Source: an uncultured Gammaproteobacteria bacterium
GTDB taxonomy: Bacteria; Pseudomonadota; Gammaproteobacteria; Arenicellales; UBA868
Reading direction: 5' to 3'
Assembly: GCA_913051905.1 (NCBI GenBank)
Contig: CAJXBY010000007.1
Span: 1-31,454 of the forward strand
DNA length: 31,454 nt
The notes beneath the pieces are model-generated. The model searched no databases. It saw only the letters and a program-made list of their open reading frames with translations, and was not told the DNA's origin. Made by a program: the position numbers and the translations under genes. Each line of letters starts with the position of its first letter. Position 1 is the first letter of the stretch. This document shows positions 23,912-31,454 of the stretch, in pieces.

Positions 23912-23938
23912 ATCAGGCCGACCGGAACGGGAACCGTT

Positions 23939-25480
23939 ATGACTCGCAGAAAAAGCACACCTCGGCCCGATAAAGATCCCCGCCCCGATCTGGCCCGGAT
24001 TCTAGAGGCTAGAGCTAAGACACTGGATGAGCAGCGACCGGAAGCACTGGCGAAACGGGCTGCCACGGGCCATCAGACCATCCGCCAGAACATTGCACAG
24101 CTCATCGATCCAGAAAGTTTTCAGGAATATGGCCAACTGGCTGAGCCCGCCTATAGAAAGTTGAAGGGACCGGCGGACGGGCTCGTGATGGGTACCGGCA
24201 TGATGAGTGGCACTCGTGTCGGGTTTATGGGCTACGACTACACGGTTCATGCCGGTACCCAGTCGATTATTAATCACGCCAAGGCCGACCGCTTTCTCCA
24301 CTTGGTTGAGTCCCTGCGCCTGCCGCTGGTTCTCTGGGCAGACGGCGGGGGTTGGCGGCCGTATGAGAACAACGTTAATTCCAGGGACTATGAGGAGACT
24401 TTTGCCATGATGGCCCAGTTGTCGGGTCTGGTGCCAACGGTCGGGGTCGTATCAGGACGCTGTTTTGCCGGCAACGCCAACCTGGCGGGCCTTTGTGACA
24501 CTCTGGTGGCGACGCGCAAGGCGTCCCTTGGGATGGGCGGTCCACCATTGGTTGAGGCCGCGCTCGGAATCACACTGACCCCGGAAGAACTGGGACCCGC
24601 CGAGATGCACGAAGCCAGCGGCGCGGTCGATGTGCTGGTGAATGACGAACCTGAGGCAATCGACTGTGTTCGCCGGTACCTTTCCTATTTTCAGGGTACA
24701 GGTGCACGACCCGGTGAAGTCCCCGATACCGCCGCACTTCGCGGGGTGGTGCCGGAGAACCCGCGACGTGCCTACGACGTGCGTAAAGTGATCGAGGGGA
24801 TTGCCGACGTCGATTCGGTCCTTGAGCTGCGGCCCCGGTTTGCCAGGGCGGCGGTAACTGCACTGGTCAAGGTTCAGGGTGTGCCATTGGGTGTGCTTGC
24901 CAATCAGCCCATGCACCAGGCCGGTTCCATCGACAGCCCCACATCCGACAAGCTGGCGCGGTTCATCCAGCTGTGTGATGCCCATGACATCCCGATGCTC
25001 TATCTGTGTGATACACCGGGTCTGATGGTGGGGCCCGAAGTCGAGGCAACAGCGCTGGTACGGCACAGTTCCAGAATTCTCAATGCGGCGGTGAATGCCA
25101 CGACGCCATTCATGACCATCATTCTACGCAAAGCCTATGGCCTCGGGCAGTACATGATGGGGGCGCTGCCACTGAAGCCGGCGCTGCTGGTCGGTTGGCC
25201 TACGGCAGAGTTCGGAGCGATGGGGTTCGAGGGTGCAGTCAAGATCACCCACAAGGCGGAACTCGAGATGATCACCGACAAGAAAGCAAGGCTCGAGCGT
25301 GAGCGGGAACTCGCCGACGGGCTTCGTGCACACAATACGGCGCTTGGGCTTGCCGGTCGATACGAACTCGATGACGTGATCGATCCTGCTGAGACCCGTG
25401 AGGTGGTGATCCGGTTTCTGAACAGCCTGCCGCCGGTGCCACACCGAACCGGGCGCAAGCGAACCATCGATAACTGGTAG
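23939..25480 (+). CDS. Acyl-CoA carboxylase carboxyltransferase subunit, 513 aa
   Basis: A full-length two-half crotonase-fold carboxyltransferase of the propionyl-CoA/methylcrotonyl-CoA carboxylase beta type. Seen: VVSGRCFAGNANLAGLCD and LGMGGPPLVEAALG in the N-terminal half, and CDTPGLMVGPEVEA and RKAYGLGQYMMG in the C-terminal half, the latter two parts forming acyl-CoA and biotin sites. Usual length. It moves the carboxyl group from biotin to an acyl-CoA. It is coupled with the preceding biotin carrier and is followed after 31 bases by a hydrolase-domain gene. The acyl substrate cannot be read with certainty. Confidence 0.93.
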   Translation: MTRRKSTPRPDKDPRPDLARILEARAKTLDEQRPEALAKRAATGHQTIRQNIAQLIDPESFQEYGQLAEPAYRKLKGPADGLVMGTGMMSGTRVGFMGYDYTVHAGTQSIINHAKADRFLHLVESLRLPLVLWADGGGWRPYENNVNSRDYEETFAMMAQLSGLVPTVGVVSGRCFAGNANLAGLCDTLVATRKASLGMGGPPLVEAALGITLTPEELGPAEMHEASGAVDVLVNDEPEAIDCVRRYLSYFQGTGARPGEVPDTAALRGVVPENPRRAYDVRKVIEGIADVDSVLELRPRFARAAVTALVKVQGVPLGVLANQPMHQAGSIDSPTSDKLARFIQLCDAHDIPMLYLCDTPGLMVGPEVEATALVRHSSRILNAAVNATTPFMTIILRKAYGLGQYMMGALPLKPALLVGWPTAEFGAMGFEGAVKITHKAELEMITDKKARLERERELADGLRAHNTALGLAGRYELDDVIDPAETREVVIRFLNSLPPVPHRTGRKRTIDNW

Positions 25481-25511
25481 TTCCGGGACGGCCCAATGAT
25501 GGAAAACTGAC

Positions 25512-27527
25512 ATGACGAGCAACATCAGACTTGAAGAACGCGATGTCCGCGTAATTGCAGACGGTATGGCGTTCGGCGAAGTAGGTCCCTACGAGCGGTT
25601 GCGGGGCGTCGTCCACTACCAGGTTGACCCTTCAGAGCCTGCGCAAGCCGGCATCGTCGATCTGGACAAGGCGCCTGTGAACAGCCACGGCCGGGTCGAA
25701 TTCCAGGGAGATTTTCTGTTGCTAAGGCCTGTGGAGCCGGATCGGGGAAACCGGCGCATCCTCTTTGAATACTGTAACCGCGGAAACCTCCGTGCCATGC
25801 AGTTCTTTAACGATGGGCAGGCATCCAACGATCCGATCGATGAAACCGCGTCCGGCAACGGTTTTCTGATGCGCCAGGGTTATGTGATGGCCTGGTGTGC
25901 ATGGCAGGGTGATCTTTGGCCAGGCGATGGCCGCCTGACCCTGACAGTGCCGGAGGCGACAGAAGACGGAGAGCCGATCCACGGTATCGTGCGAACAGAA
26001 TTTATTGTCGATGAGCCGGGGTGTCTGAGCATTCCGTTAAGCGGGCATGCCTCAACGCGCAGTTATCCTGCCGTGGACAGGAATACCCATTCTGCACAGT
26101 TCAGCCGGCGGCGATATCCTGAAGACCAACGCCAGATGATTGCGCCGTCAGAGTGGTCCTTTGCCCGGATCGAAGCGGGTTCGCACTCCAGCGAACATCG
26201 TTCAGGCCGGGCGGTCGTTCCATCAAACACGCATGTTTATCTTCCGGCGGGCTTCGACACCGGCTGGCTCTATGAGTTGGTGTACACGGCCCAGAACCCC
26301 CTGGTTCTGGGCCTTGGCCATGTCGCTGTTCGTGATTTCGTCGGTCACCTCAAATACGGCCAGGAGGATTGTGCCGGGCACCCCAATCCGGCTGGACCCG
26401 GGATTGAGAAGGCTTACTGCTGGGGACGATCTCAGGCGGGGCGAGTCATCCGCGAACTGGTGTACGCGGGGTTCAATGAAGACCGTAATCAACGGAGAGT
26501 TTTCGACGGGGTTTTACCTCACGTTTCGGGTGGCGGACTGATGTGGATGAATCACCGGTTTGCCTGCGTCACCAGTACGGCGGGGCAGCAGTACGAAGAG
26601 CACGAGAATGTCGCCGATCGATTTCCGTTTTCGTATGCCCGTTCTGTCGATCACCTGAGCGGGAAAGAGGACGCCATTCTCAAAAGGCCTGAGACAGACC
26701 CCCTCGTCATTCATACCCAGACCGCTACCGAGTACTGGCAGCGTCATGGGTCGTTGGTGCACACGGATACGAAAGGCAACGATCTGCTGCAGCCTGACAC
26801 CGTTCGAATTTACCTGTGGTCGAGTTCCCAGCATTTCGCCGATCCGAATCTCGCCGTGCCTGTGAGAGGCGTGTGTAAGCAGTACAACAACATCGTGCGA
26901 ACCACGATGCTTTTCCGAGCCGCACTGGTTGCTATGGACCGCTGGGTGACGGATGGCCTGGAACCGCCTGCAAGTCAGGTGCCGAATGTAAAGGACGGCA
27001 GCTTGATCGAGTTTGATTCGTGGCAGAGCCAGTTTCCCGACATCCCCGGTGTCCTTGCCCCGCTTGGTCCGAACAGGCTTGCACCCTATGACTTCGGACC
27101 CGATGCTTCAGCGGGTCTGCTGACCCTACAGCCCCCGGTTCGAAACTCCGGCGACTACACGATTCTGGTGCCGGCAGTCGATCAGGACGGCAACGAAATT
27201 GCGGGTGTTCGTGCGCCGATGGTGCAGGCGCCCCTGGGAACGTATACCGGGTGGAACCTCAGGGATCGAGGTCATGGCGAGGGATATATGCACGAATTTA
27301 CAGGCAGCACAATTCCTTTGCCCCAGAGCGAAGAAGTCAGACGTGCAACCCGGGATCCACGCCCCTCGGTTCAGAGCCGCTATCCGGATAGGGAAAGCTA
27401 TCTGGAAGCGCTACGCACCGCTGCCGAAAAGCTCGTTCAGGATGGCCTGATGCTCGAAGAAGATGTAGGGCGCTCGATCGCGGAATCAAGGAACTGGCAC
27501 TGGCTCATGAAAGTGTCCGGTTTCTAG
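25512..27527 (+). CDS. Alpha/beta hydrolase domain-containing protein, 671 aa
   Basis: A large protein of the alpha/beta hydrolase domain family (Abhydrolase_10-like). The N-terminal EERDVRVIADGMAFGEVGPYERLRG is characteristic, and the nucleophile elbow is seen in CWGRSQAGRVIREL, with Ser307 as the probable nucleophile. No secretion signal is evident, so it acts in the cytoplasm. Function within this family is poorly known; ester, lactone or thioester hydrolysis is a reasonable guess. It lies between the carboxyltransferase and the PhyH-type dioxygenase, all in the same direction, with small gaps, so it should act on a related intermediate. Start ATG 25512 with GGA upstream. Confidence 0.85.
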   Translation: MTSNIRLEERDVRVIADGMAFGEVGPYERLRGVVHYQVDPSEPAQAGIVDLDKAPVNSHGRVEFQGDFLLLRPVEPDRGNRRILFEYCNRGNLRAMQFFNDGQASNDPIDETASGNGFLMRQGYVMAWCAWQGDLWPGDGRLTLTVPEATEDGEPIHGIVRTEFIVDEPGCLSIPLSGHASTRSYPAVDRNTHSAQFSRRRYPEDQRQMIAPSEWSFARIEAGSHSSEHRSGRAVVPSNTHVYLPAGFDTGWLYELVYTAQNPLVLGLGHVAVRDFVGHLKYGQEDCAGHPNPAGPGIEKAYCWGRSQAGRVIRELVYAGFNEDRNQRRVFDGVLPHVSGGGLMWMNHRFACVTSTAGQQYEEHENVADRFPFSYARSVDHLSGKEDAILKRPETDPLVIHTQTATEYWQRHGSLVHTDTKGNDLLQPDTVRIYLWSSSQHFADPNLAVPVRGVCKQYNNIVRTTMLFRAALVAMDRWVTDGLEPPASQVPNVKDGSLIEFDSWQSQFPDIPGVLAPLGPNRLAPYDFGPDASAGLLTLQPPVRNSGDYTILVPAVDQDGNEIAGVRAPMVQAPLGTYTGWNLRDRGHGEGYMHEFTGSTIPLPQSEEVRRATRDPRPSVQSRYPDRESYLEALRTAAEKLVQDGLMLEEDVGRSIAESRNWHWLMKVSGF

Positions 27528-27587
27528 TTGAAGATCGGAGTCTTTACAATCGACACCTGCCCGGAGCCTTCCCTGGTGTAACTGCTG

Positions 27588-28412
27588 ATGCGTGCAACCT
27601 CACAAACTCTGTTGTCGGACGAGAGTATTGAAACCTATCAACGCGACGGCGTGGTCTGTGTACGGGCACTGATTGATCCGGTCTGGGTTGCGGAGCTGCA
27701 GGACCTCGTCGATCGGAACATTGCCCAGCCGTCGACGATGGTGCGCAATATCGATGAACCCGGTGCCAGCGGCAAGTTCTTCGGCGATACGTTTGTCAGT
27801 CATCATATCGGTGAATTCCAGCGTTTTATTCAGGACTCCCCTGCCGCCGATGTGGTCGCAGCCTGCATGGGGTCATCGAAGATCAACCTGATCTTCGATC
27901 AGATCCTGGCCAAGGAGCCGCAGACCAGCACGCGAACGACCTGGCACCACGACGCCACATACTGGCCCGTGGCTGGTGACATGATTGGGACACTCTGGCT
28001 GGCCTTGGACCATGTCACTGTCGAGACGGGTGCGGTCGAATACATCAAAGGCTCTCACCGTTGGGGCAAGCGGTATGCAGCGGTGAGTTTCAGTCCGGAG
28101 GATACCTACCAGGAGTCGCTCGAGAGCGTACCTGACATCGATGCCCATCGGGATGCTTACCGCTTTGCCTGCTACGAAATGGAACCGGGCGACTGCACCA
28201 TTCATCATGGTCTGACGGTCCACGGGGCGCCGGGCAACCACAGTGCCACAAAGCGGCGGCGCGCCTATATCACCCGCTGGGCGGGAGATGATGTCACCTA
28301 TAACCCGCGGCCGAATCTGCAGCGCATGTTGCGTGATCCGGGTATCGCGTCGGGTGAGCCACTGGACTGTGAGCTCTTTCCGGTTGTTCGGGAGGATCTA
28401 CCGGCGGGCTAG
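27588..28412 (+). CDS. Phytanoyl-CoA dioxygenase (PhyH) family protein, 274 aa
   Basis: This is an Fe(II)/2-oxoglutarate-dependent dioxygenase of the PhyH family. The facial triad is visible: the HxD motif at His120/Asp122 in WHHDATYW, and the distal His212 in TVHGAPGN. The RRRAYITRW segment at about 223-231 supplies the arginine that binds 2-oxoglutarate. The likely reaction is hydroxylation of an aliphatic chain at an unactivated carbon. The ATG at 27588 has no clear ribosome site. It is the last gene of the plus-strand block and runs up against the convergent aldo/keto reductase gene, with nine bases between their stop codons. Confidence 0.9.
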   Translation: MRATSQTLLSDESIETYQRDGVVCVRALIDPVWVAELQDLVDRNIAQPSTMVRNIDEPGASGKFFGDTFVSHHIGEFQRFIQDSPAADVVAACMGSSKINLIFDQILAKEPQTSTRTTWHHDATYWPVAGDMIGTLWLALDHVTVETGAVEYIKGSHRWGKRYAAVSFSPEDTYQESLESVPDIDAHRDAYRFACYEMEPGDCTIHHGLTVHGAPGNHSATKRRRAYITRWAGDDVTYNPRPNLQRMLRDPGIASGEPLDCELFPVVREDLPAG

Positions 28413-28421
28413 GTCGCCGGT
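28400..28421. terminator. Hairpin between convergent genes, possible bidirectional terminator
   Basis: ACCGGCG (28400-28406) and CGCCGGT (28415-28421) form a seven-base-pair stem with an eight-base loop that contains the stop codon of the PhyH gene. There is no T tract on either strand, so termination is only suggested by its place between the convergent stops. Confidence 0.3.
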
Positions 28422-29267
28422 TCAGGGCATCGATAGCGGGTCCGGGCACAGCCGGTAATCGTCGTCCAGGGCATCCAGACGCGCCATCTGATCGGGGCTG
28501 ATCTCGAAGTCGAAAACATCGGCGTTCTGGCCGATTCGGCGTGGATTGCTGGACTTGGGAATGACGGCCTGTCCTTTCTGCAGGGCCCAGCGGATCATGA
28601 CCTGGGCCGGAGATTTGTTCTTCTGGGCGGCAATTTTGGAGAGGGTCGGATCGTCGAACCGCTGTCCCTTGGCCAGCGGGCAGTAGCCGGTCAACTGAAT
28701 GTTGTGGGATCTGCAGAACTTGGAAATCGGTGTCTGCTGCAGAAACGGACTCAACTCGATCTGGTTGACTGCTGGCCGCTGATCGGTCGTTGAGAAAAGG
28801 GCCTGCAGGTGGATGTGTGAAAAATTGCTCACACCGATGGACCGCGCCATGCCGTCGCTCTTGATGCGCTCCAGGGCCCGCCACGAGTCGGTGCGCAGCG
28901 TTTGAACGGGCCAGTGGATCAGGTAGAGGTCGACATAATCCAGCCCCAGTTCCTCCAGACTCCGGTCAAAGGCCTTCAGAGCGGCATCGTAGCCCTGATC
29001 GTTGTCCCAGAGCTTGGTGGTGACGAAGATCTCCGCGCGTGGCACCGTGCTTTCCCGTACAGCTTCACCGACATCCCGCTCGTTGCCATACATTTTGGCG
29101 GTGTCGATGTGCCGGTAACCGGTCTCCAGTGCGTTGGCCACCGCGTCTCGGGTCTCGCCCCCGGCTTTTGCGGCCCAGGTGCCGAGTCCCAGTAGCGGCA
29201 TGCTGTTGCCGTCGGCCAGTGTGACCCGACTGTCGATTCTGAGCGTGTTGTTTTGGGCGTCTGGCAA
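28422..29267 (-). CDS. Aldo/keto reductase, 281 aa
   Basis: An AKR with the full catalytic tetrad: Asp55 in RHIDTAKMYG, Tyr60 in the same segment, Lys85 in VTTKLW and His118 in LIHWPV. The ending LDALDD is usual for the family. It reduces aldehydes or ketones with NADPH in the cytoplasm. The TTG at 29267 is the first codon of the longest frame, 11 bases after the stop of the SDR upstream in the operon; an ATG at 29201 is an alternative, but would cut the family's N-terminal strand. Its physiological carbonyl substrate is unknown. Confidence 0.93.
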   Translation of the reverse strand: MPDAQNNTLRIDSRVTLADGNSMPLLGLGTWAAKAGGETRDAVANALETGYRHIDTAKMYGNERDVGEAVRESTVPRAEIFVTTKLWDNDQGYDAALKAFDRSLEELGLDYVDLYLIHWPVQTLRTDSWRALERIKSDGMARSIGVSNFSHIHLQALFSTTDQRPAVNQIELSPFLQQTPISKFCRSHNIQLTGYCPLAKGQRFDDPTLSKIAAQKNKSPAQVMIRWALQKGQAVIPKSSNPRRIGQNADVFDFEISPDQMARLDALDDDYRLCPDPLSMP

Positions 29268-29278
29268 GGTCGTCAGGC

Positions 29279-30079
29279 TCAGCCGATCCTGCAGGTCATG
29301 CCGCCGTCGACGGGCAGAGAGACACCGGTAATAAATCGGGCCTCATCCGAAGCCAGGAACAGGGCGGCATTGGCAACGTCCCACGCATCGCCCATCTTCT
29401 TGCCCAGCGGGACCTTGGCATTCCGTGCAGCGACCACTTCCTCGCGGGTCTGACCCCAGGCTTTGGCTCGATTGTCCACCGCCATGGGCGTGTCCATCAG
29501 GCCAGGCAGGATCACGTTGGCCCGGATGCCGTATTCGGCATTCTGAATCGCCAGTTGCTGGGTCAGTGTCACCAGCGCTGCTTTACTCGCCTTGTAGGTG
29601 ACCCACGGGTAGTTTTCGATGGCGGCAATGGACGAGATCGTCACGATTACGCCGCTGCCCTGCGCACGCATGACGGGCAGGGCGTGTTTGCAGGTCAGGA
29701 CCACGCCGCGCAGGTTGACAGTCATGATGCGGTCGAAAGCCTCGACGGAGATCTCGGTGACCGGCGCGTCGCCGCCCGTGACGCTGATTCCGACGTTGTT
29801 GTGGAGAATATCCAGTCGGCCCAGTTGTCCCGTACAGTAAACGACGGCGGCTTTGAGACTCGCCTCGTCAACAACATCGGCTTCGGTGGCTTCGGCCGAG
29901 CCGCCTTCGGAACGGATGATCTCGACCGTTTCCCTTGCAGATTCCAGGTCCCGGTCCACAGCCAGTACCCGCGCGCCTTCGCGGGCAAAGAGAATGGCCG
30001 TGGCCCGGCCGTTCCCCATCGTCGGTCCCGGCGTCTGGCCGGCACCGACGATCATCGCGGTCTTGTCTTTCAGTCTCAT
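29279..30079 (-). CDS. SDR family oxidoreductase with extended glycine loop, 266 aa
   Basis: A classical SDR except for its nucleotide-binding motif. Instead of TGxxxGxG it has VGAGQTPGPTMGNG at residues 11-24, an inserted loop shared, as far as I recall, with a group of bacterial SDRs that have GAGSSGPGWGNG. Asp42 indicates NAD preference. NNVG replaces NNAG at 94-97, and the catalytic Ser150, Tyr162 and Lys166 are present. The ATG at 30079 lies 29 bases after the stop of the carboxymuconolactone decarboxylase-like gene, so the two are co-transcribed, and the AKR follows. The reaction is oxidation of a hydroxyl or reduction of a carbonyl. Confidence 0.92.
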   Translation of the reverse strand: MRLKDKTAMIVGAGQTPGPTMGNGRATAILFAREGARVLAVDRDLESARETVEIIRSEGGSAEATEADVVDEASLKAAVVYCTGQLGRLDILHNNVGISVTGGDAPVTEISVEAFDRIMTVNLRGVVLTCKHALPVMRAQGSGVIVTISSIAAIENYPWVTYKASKAALVTLTQQLAIQNAEYGIRANVILPGLMDTPMAVDNRAKAWGQTREEVVAARNAKVPLGKKMGDAWDVANAALFLASDEARFITGVSLPVDGGMTCRIG

Positions 30080-30108
30080 GAGGATCTTCTTCCGGGTTCG
30101 ACCGGCGT

Positions 30109-30660
30109 TCAGGGAGAAAGCGGTCGCTCTTCACCGTCTGGCAGCGGCATGTCGAACACGTTGAGGGTCGCTGAAACCAGGCAGTAGTAGCCGACTATCC
30201 CAACCAGGTCGACGATACCGCGATGACCGATGGCGGCTTCTGTCTGCTGGTAGGTCTTCGGGCTGACCGTTCGGGTCTCGAGCAACTCGTGGACGAAGCC
30301 GTAGATCAGGATTTCGTCCGGTTCGGTGAGTTCGGGTTTGCCCTTGTTTCGGATGGCCTCGACCGCGTCGGCTGAAATGCCGGCCTCGATAGCTTCCGGG
30401 GCGTGCGCATACCACTCGAACTGTGCACACCAGTGTCGGGCGATCACGATGATGGCCAGCTCCGACAGTCGTTTGGGGAGGGTACTGGAAAACCGGCAGA
30501 AAGCGCCCAGTTTTTGCGCTCGGTCGGCGAGTTGCGGGCTGTGCAGCCAGGCGTGGAAAGGCCCCCGCAGGCTGCCGCGCGGGCCCGACATAATGTCGTC
30601 GAACACTGCCTTCTGTTCCGGGTTCATCTCTTCGGGTGTCAGTTCAGGGATGCGCGGCAT
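30109..30660 (-). CDS. Carboxymuconolactone decarboxylase (CMD/AhpD) family protein, 183 aa
   Basis: The alpha-helical CMD domain shows as LAIIVIARHWCAQFEWYAHAPEA at residues 68-90. The AhpD peroxidase motif ExxxCxxCxxxH is incomplete: Cys78 is present, but the second cysteine is Phe81, so thiol peroxidase activity is not expected. Residues such as Glu67, His76 and His86 are kept. The family includes gamma-carboxymuconolactone decarboxylases and many proteins of unknown activity next to oxidoreductase operons. It is the second gene of its minus-strand block, 121 bases downstream of the HTH-SRPBCC gene. Confidence 0.88.
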   Translation of the reverse strand: MPRIPELTPEEMNPEQKAVFDDIMSGPRGSLRGPFHAWLHSPQLADRAQKLGAFCRFSSTLPKRLSELAIIVIARHWCAQFEWYAHAPEAIEAGISADAVEAIRNKGKPELTEPDEILIYGFVHELLETRTVSPKTYQQTEAAIGHRGIVDLVGIVGYYCLVSATLNVFDMPLPDGEERPLSP

Positions 30661-30781
30661 GGTGTGTCTCGTCGTTTGTCATGGGCTGGCGTCGTGGCCC
30701 GGGATGGGTGGCTTAACTATGCCGAAGGCGGGGGATTGACGCAAAACACCGATCCCTGGGCGTCCGGGATGCCCGCCGGAT

Positions 30782-31454
30782 TCATGGATCAGGCTGGGGT
30801 TCACTCAGCGGCAGAGTCCGGTGGTCAAATCCTGTTTCCAAAGTCGACTTGATCAGCTCGACCTCAAGTGCATGGGCTGCGGTTAGCCGCTTCCAGCGGA
30901 CATCGTCCATGCCGTCCGTGCGCAGAGCCGTCATCGTGAGCAGACAGCTATCTCCGGATGCGCCGATGACGGCACCCGGCGTGATCCGGACGAAAATTCT
31001 GGGTTGTAGATCATCGGCTGAAGGTCCGACCTGATAATCGATCAGCAGTCGCGCCGGATGAGACTCGATCCGCACCAGCACCTGTGCGCCGTCAAAAATC
31101 GCGGTGCCGGTCACCAGGCCGTCACTTGCTACGGATACCCGCCAGGTCCCAAACGACCACAGATCCATCCTGCCCGGATCGGTCATGAAGTCAAATACTT
31201 CTTCAGCCGTTCTGTCGATCCGTATCGAGGCGGTATCCGCGCCGGGCATGAGGCCATTGCTCTGGAAGGTTATGGCGCGCGGTGCTGCAGCGGAATCGGT
31301 CGCCGGCTGCGGGTGAACACCCGGGTCTTTTGGAGACAAGGGCGAATCCGAGGGCGGGCGTGCGGTGTGATCTCGGAAGAAGCAGGTGATGTCAACATCG
31401 AGGTACAGGGACAGCGTAAACAGGTTCTGGGCGCTCACATCGGTGTGCCCGTTC
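30782..31454 (-). CDS. XRE-type HTH fused to SRPBCC domain, 3' part (5' end outside window)
   Basis: The frame is open to the right-hand edge. The first visible residues, NGHTDVSAQNLFTLSLYL followed by DVDITCFFRD, match the last two helices of an XRE/Cro-type DNA-binding domain (the usual SAxxLxxLAxALxVxVxxFF pattern). A proline/serine-rich linker of about 35 residues follows, and then an SRPBCC-type domain of about 140 residues beginning ASIRIDRTAEEVFDFMTDPGRM. GTG at 31438 would cut the HTH and is not the real start. SRPBCC domains bind small hydrophobic ligands, so a ligand-responsive regulator of this region is the best guess; the fusion is unusual. Confidence 0.75.
   Translation of the reverse strand, partial: NGHTDVSAQNLFTLSLYLDVDITCFFRDHTARPPSDSPLSPKDPGVHPQPATDSAAAPRAITFQSNGLMPGADTASIRIDRTAEEVFDFMTDPGRMDLWSFGTWRVSVASDGLVTGTAIFDGAQVLVRIESHPARLLIDYQVGPSADDLQPRIFVRITPGAVIGASGDSCLLTMTALRTDGMDDVRWKRLTAAHALEVELIKSTLETGFDHRTLPLSEPQPDP

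Noticed and set aside
24452..25066. Minus-strand 204-codon frame opposite the carboxyltransferase
   Set aside because: It lies wholly inside a strongly conserved carboxyltransferase and has a typical antisense composition rich in His, Arg and Cys.
28294..28884. Minus-strand 196-codon frame across the PhyH/AKR junction
   Set aside because: It is in another frame of the aldo/keto reductase gene, and is Pro/Arg-rich without motifs.
1..31454. Mobile element, CRISPR array or defence system
   Set aside because: No transposase, integrase, long terminal inverted repeats, regular spacer-repeat array, nuclease or toxin-antitoxin gene is seen; every large frame belongs to metabolism, transport or regulation.

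Overview
The window looks like a chromosomal segment from an uncultivated member of the Pseudomonadota, perhaps marine or soil. The evidence is indirect: a Tat-exported polyamine-type binding protein, a crotonobetaine-type CoA ligase, DadA and PuuB-like FAD oxidases, HyuAB, and many SDR enzymes. The class cannot be fixed from the sequence, and there is no rRNA, tRNA, insertion sequence, phage gene or CRISPR array. It reads as a dense catabolic island of about 29 genes in five transcription blocks.

Layout. (1) 1-423, plus strand: the C-terminal end of an acyl-CoA ligase that enters from the left. (2) 581-8604, minus strand: one long operon that runs, in transcription order, solute-binding protein, strong intrinsic terminator, ABC ATPase, fused double permease, class II aldolase/adducin-like protein, two SDR dehydrogenases, luciferase-like flavin monooxygenase, and a small unknown protein. 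(3) 8991-15642, plus strand: a three-part FAD/[2Fe-2S] amine dehydrogenase of the HcnABC/opine oxidase type, followed by the two hydantoinase/oxoprolinase subunits HyuA and HyuB. (4) 15680-21906, minus strand: a protein made of three RidA-like domains, a DadA-like FAD oxidase, a CaiC-like CoA ligase, an unrecognised 354-residue protein and a crotonase. (5) 22036-28412, plus strand: a PuuB-like FAD oxidase, a small biotin carrier protein, an acyl-CoA carboxyltransferase, a large alpha/beta-hydrolase-domain protein and a PhyH-family dioxygenase. (6) 28422-31454, minus strand: aldo/keto reductase, SDR, carboxymuconolactone decarboxylase-like protein and the 3' part of an XRE-type helix-turn-helix protein fused to an SRPBCC ligand-binding-type domain.

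The genes suggest uptake of small nitrogenous organic compounds (blocks 2 and 3), oxidative removal of amines by several flavin oxidases, ATP-dependent opening of a cyclic amide by HyuAB, handling of imines by RidA-like domains, and passage of the carbon skeleton through CoA thioesters (ligase, crotonase, biotin-dependent carboxylation). The actual substrate cannot be read from the sequence. The most unusual items are the triple RidA-like protein that lacks the catalytic arginine in every domain, the HTH-SRPBCC fusion, the terminator placed inside the transporter operon, a dyad symmetry in the divergent 21.9-22.0 kb promoter region, the biotin carrier/carboxyltransferase pair without a biotin carboxylase, and the unrecognised 354-residue protein.

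Base composition changes along the window: by eye the left 8.7 kb is clearly more AT-rich than the rest, and the part from about 23.7 kb rightwards is the most GC-rich, so the island may have been put together from pieces of different history.
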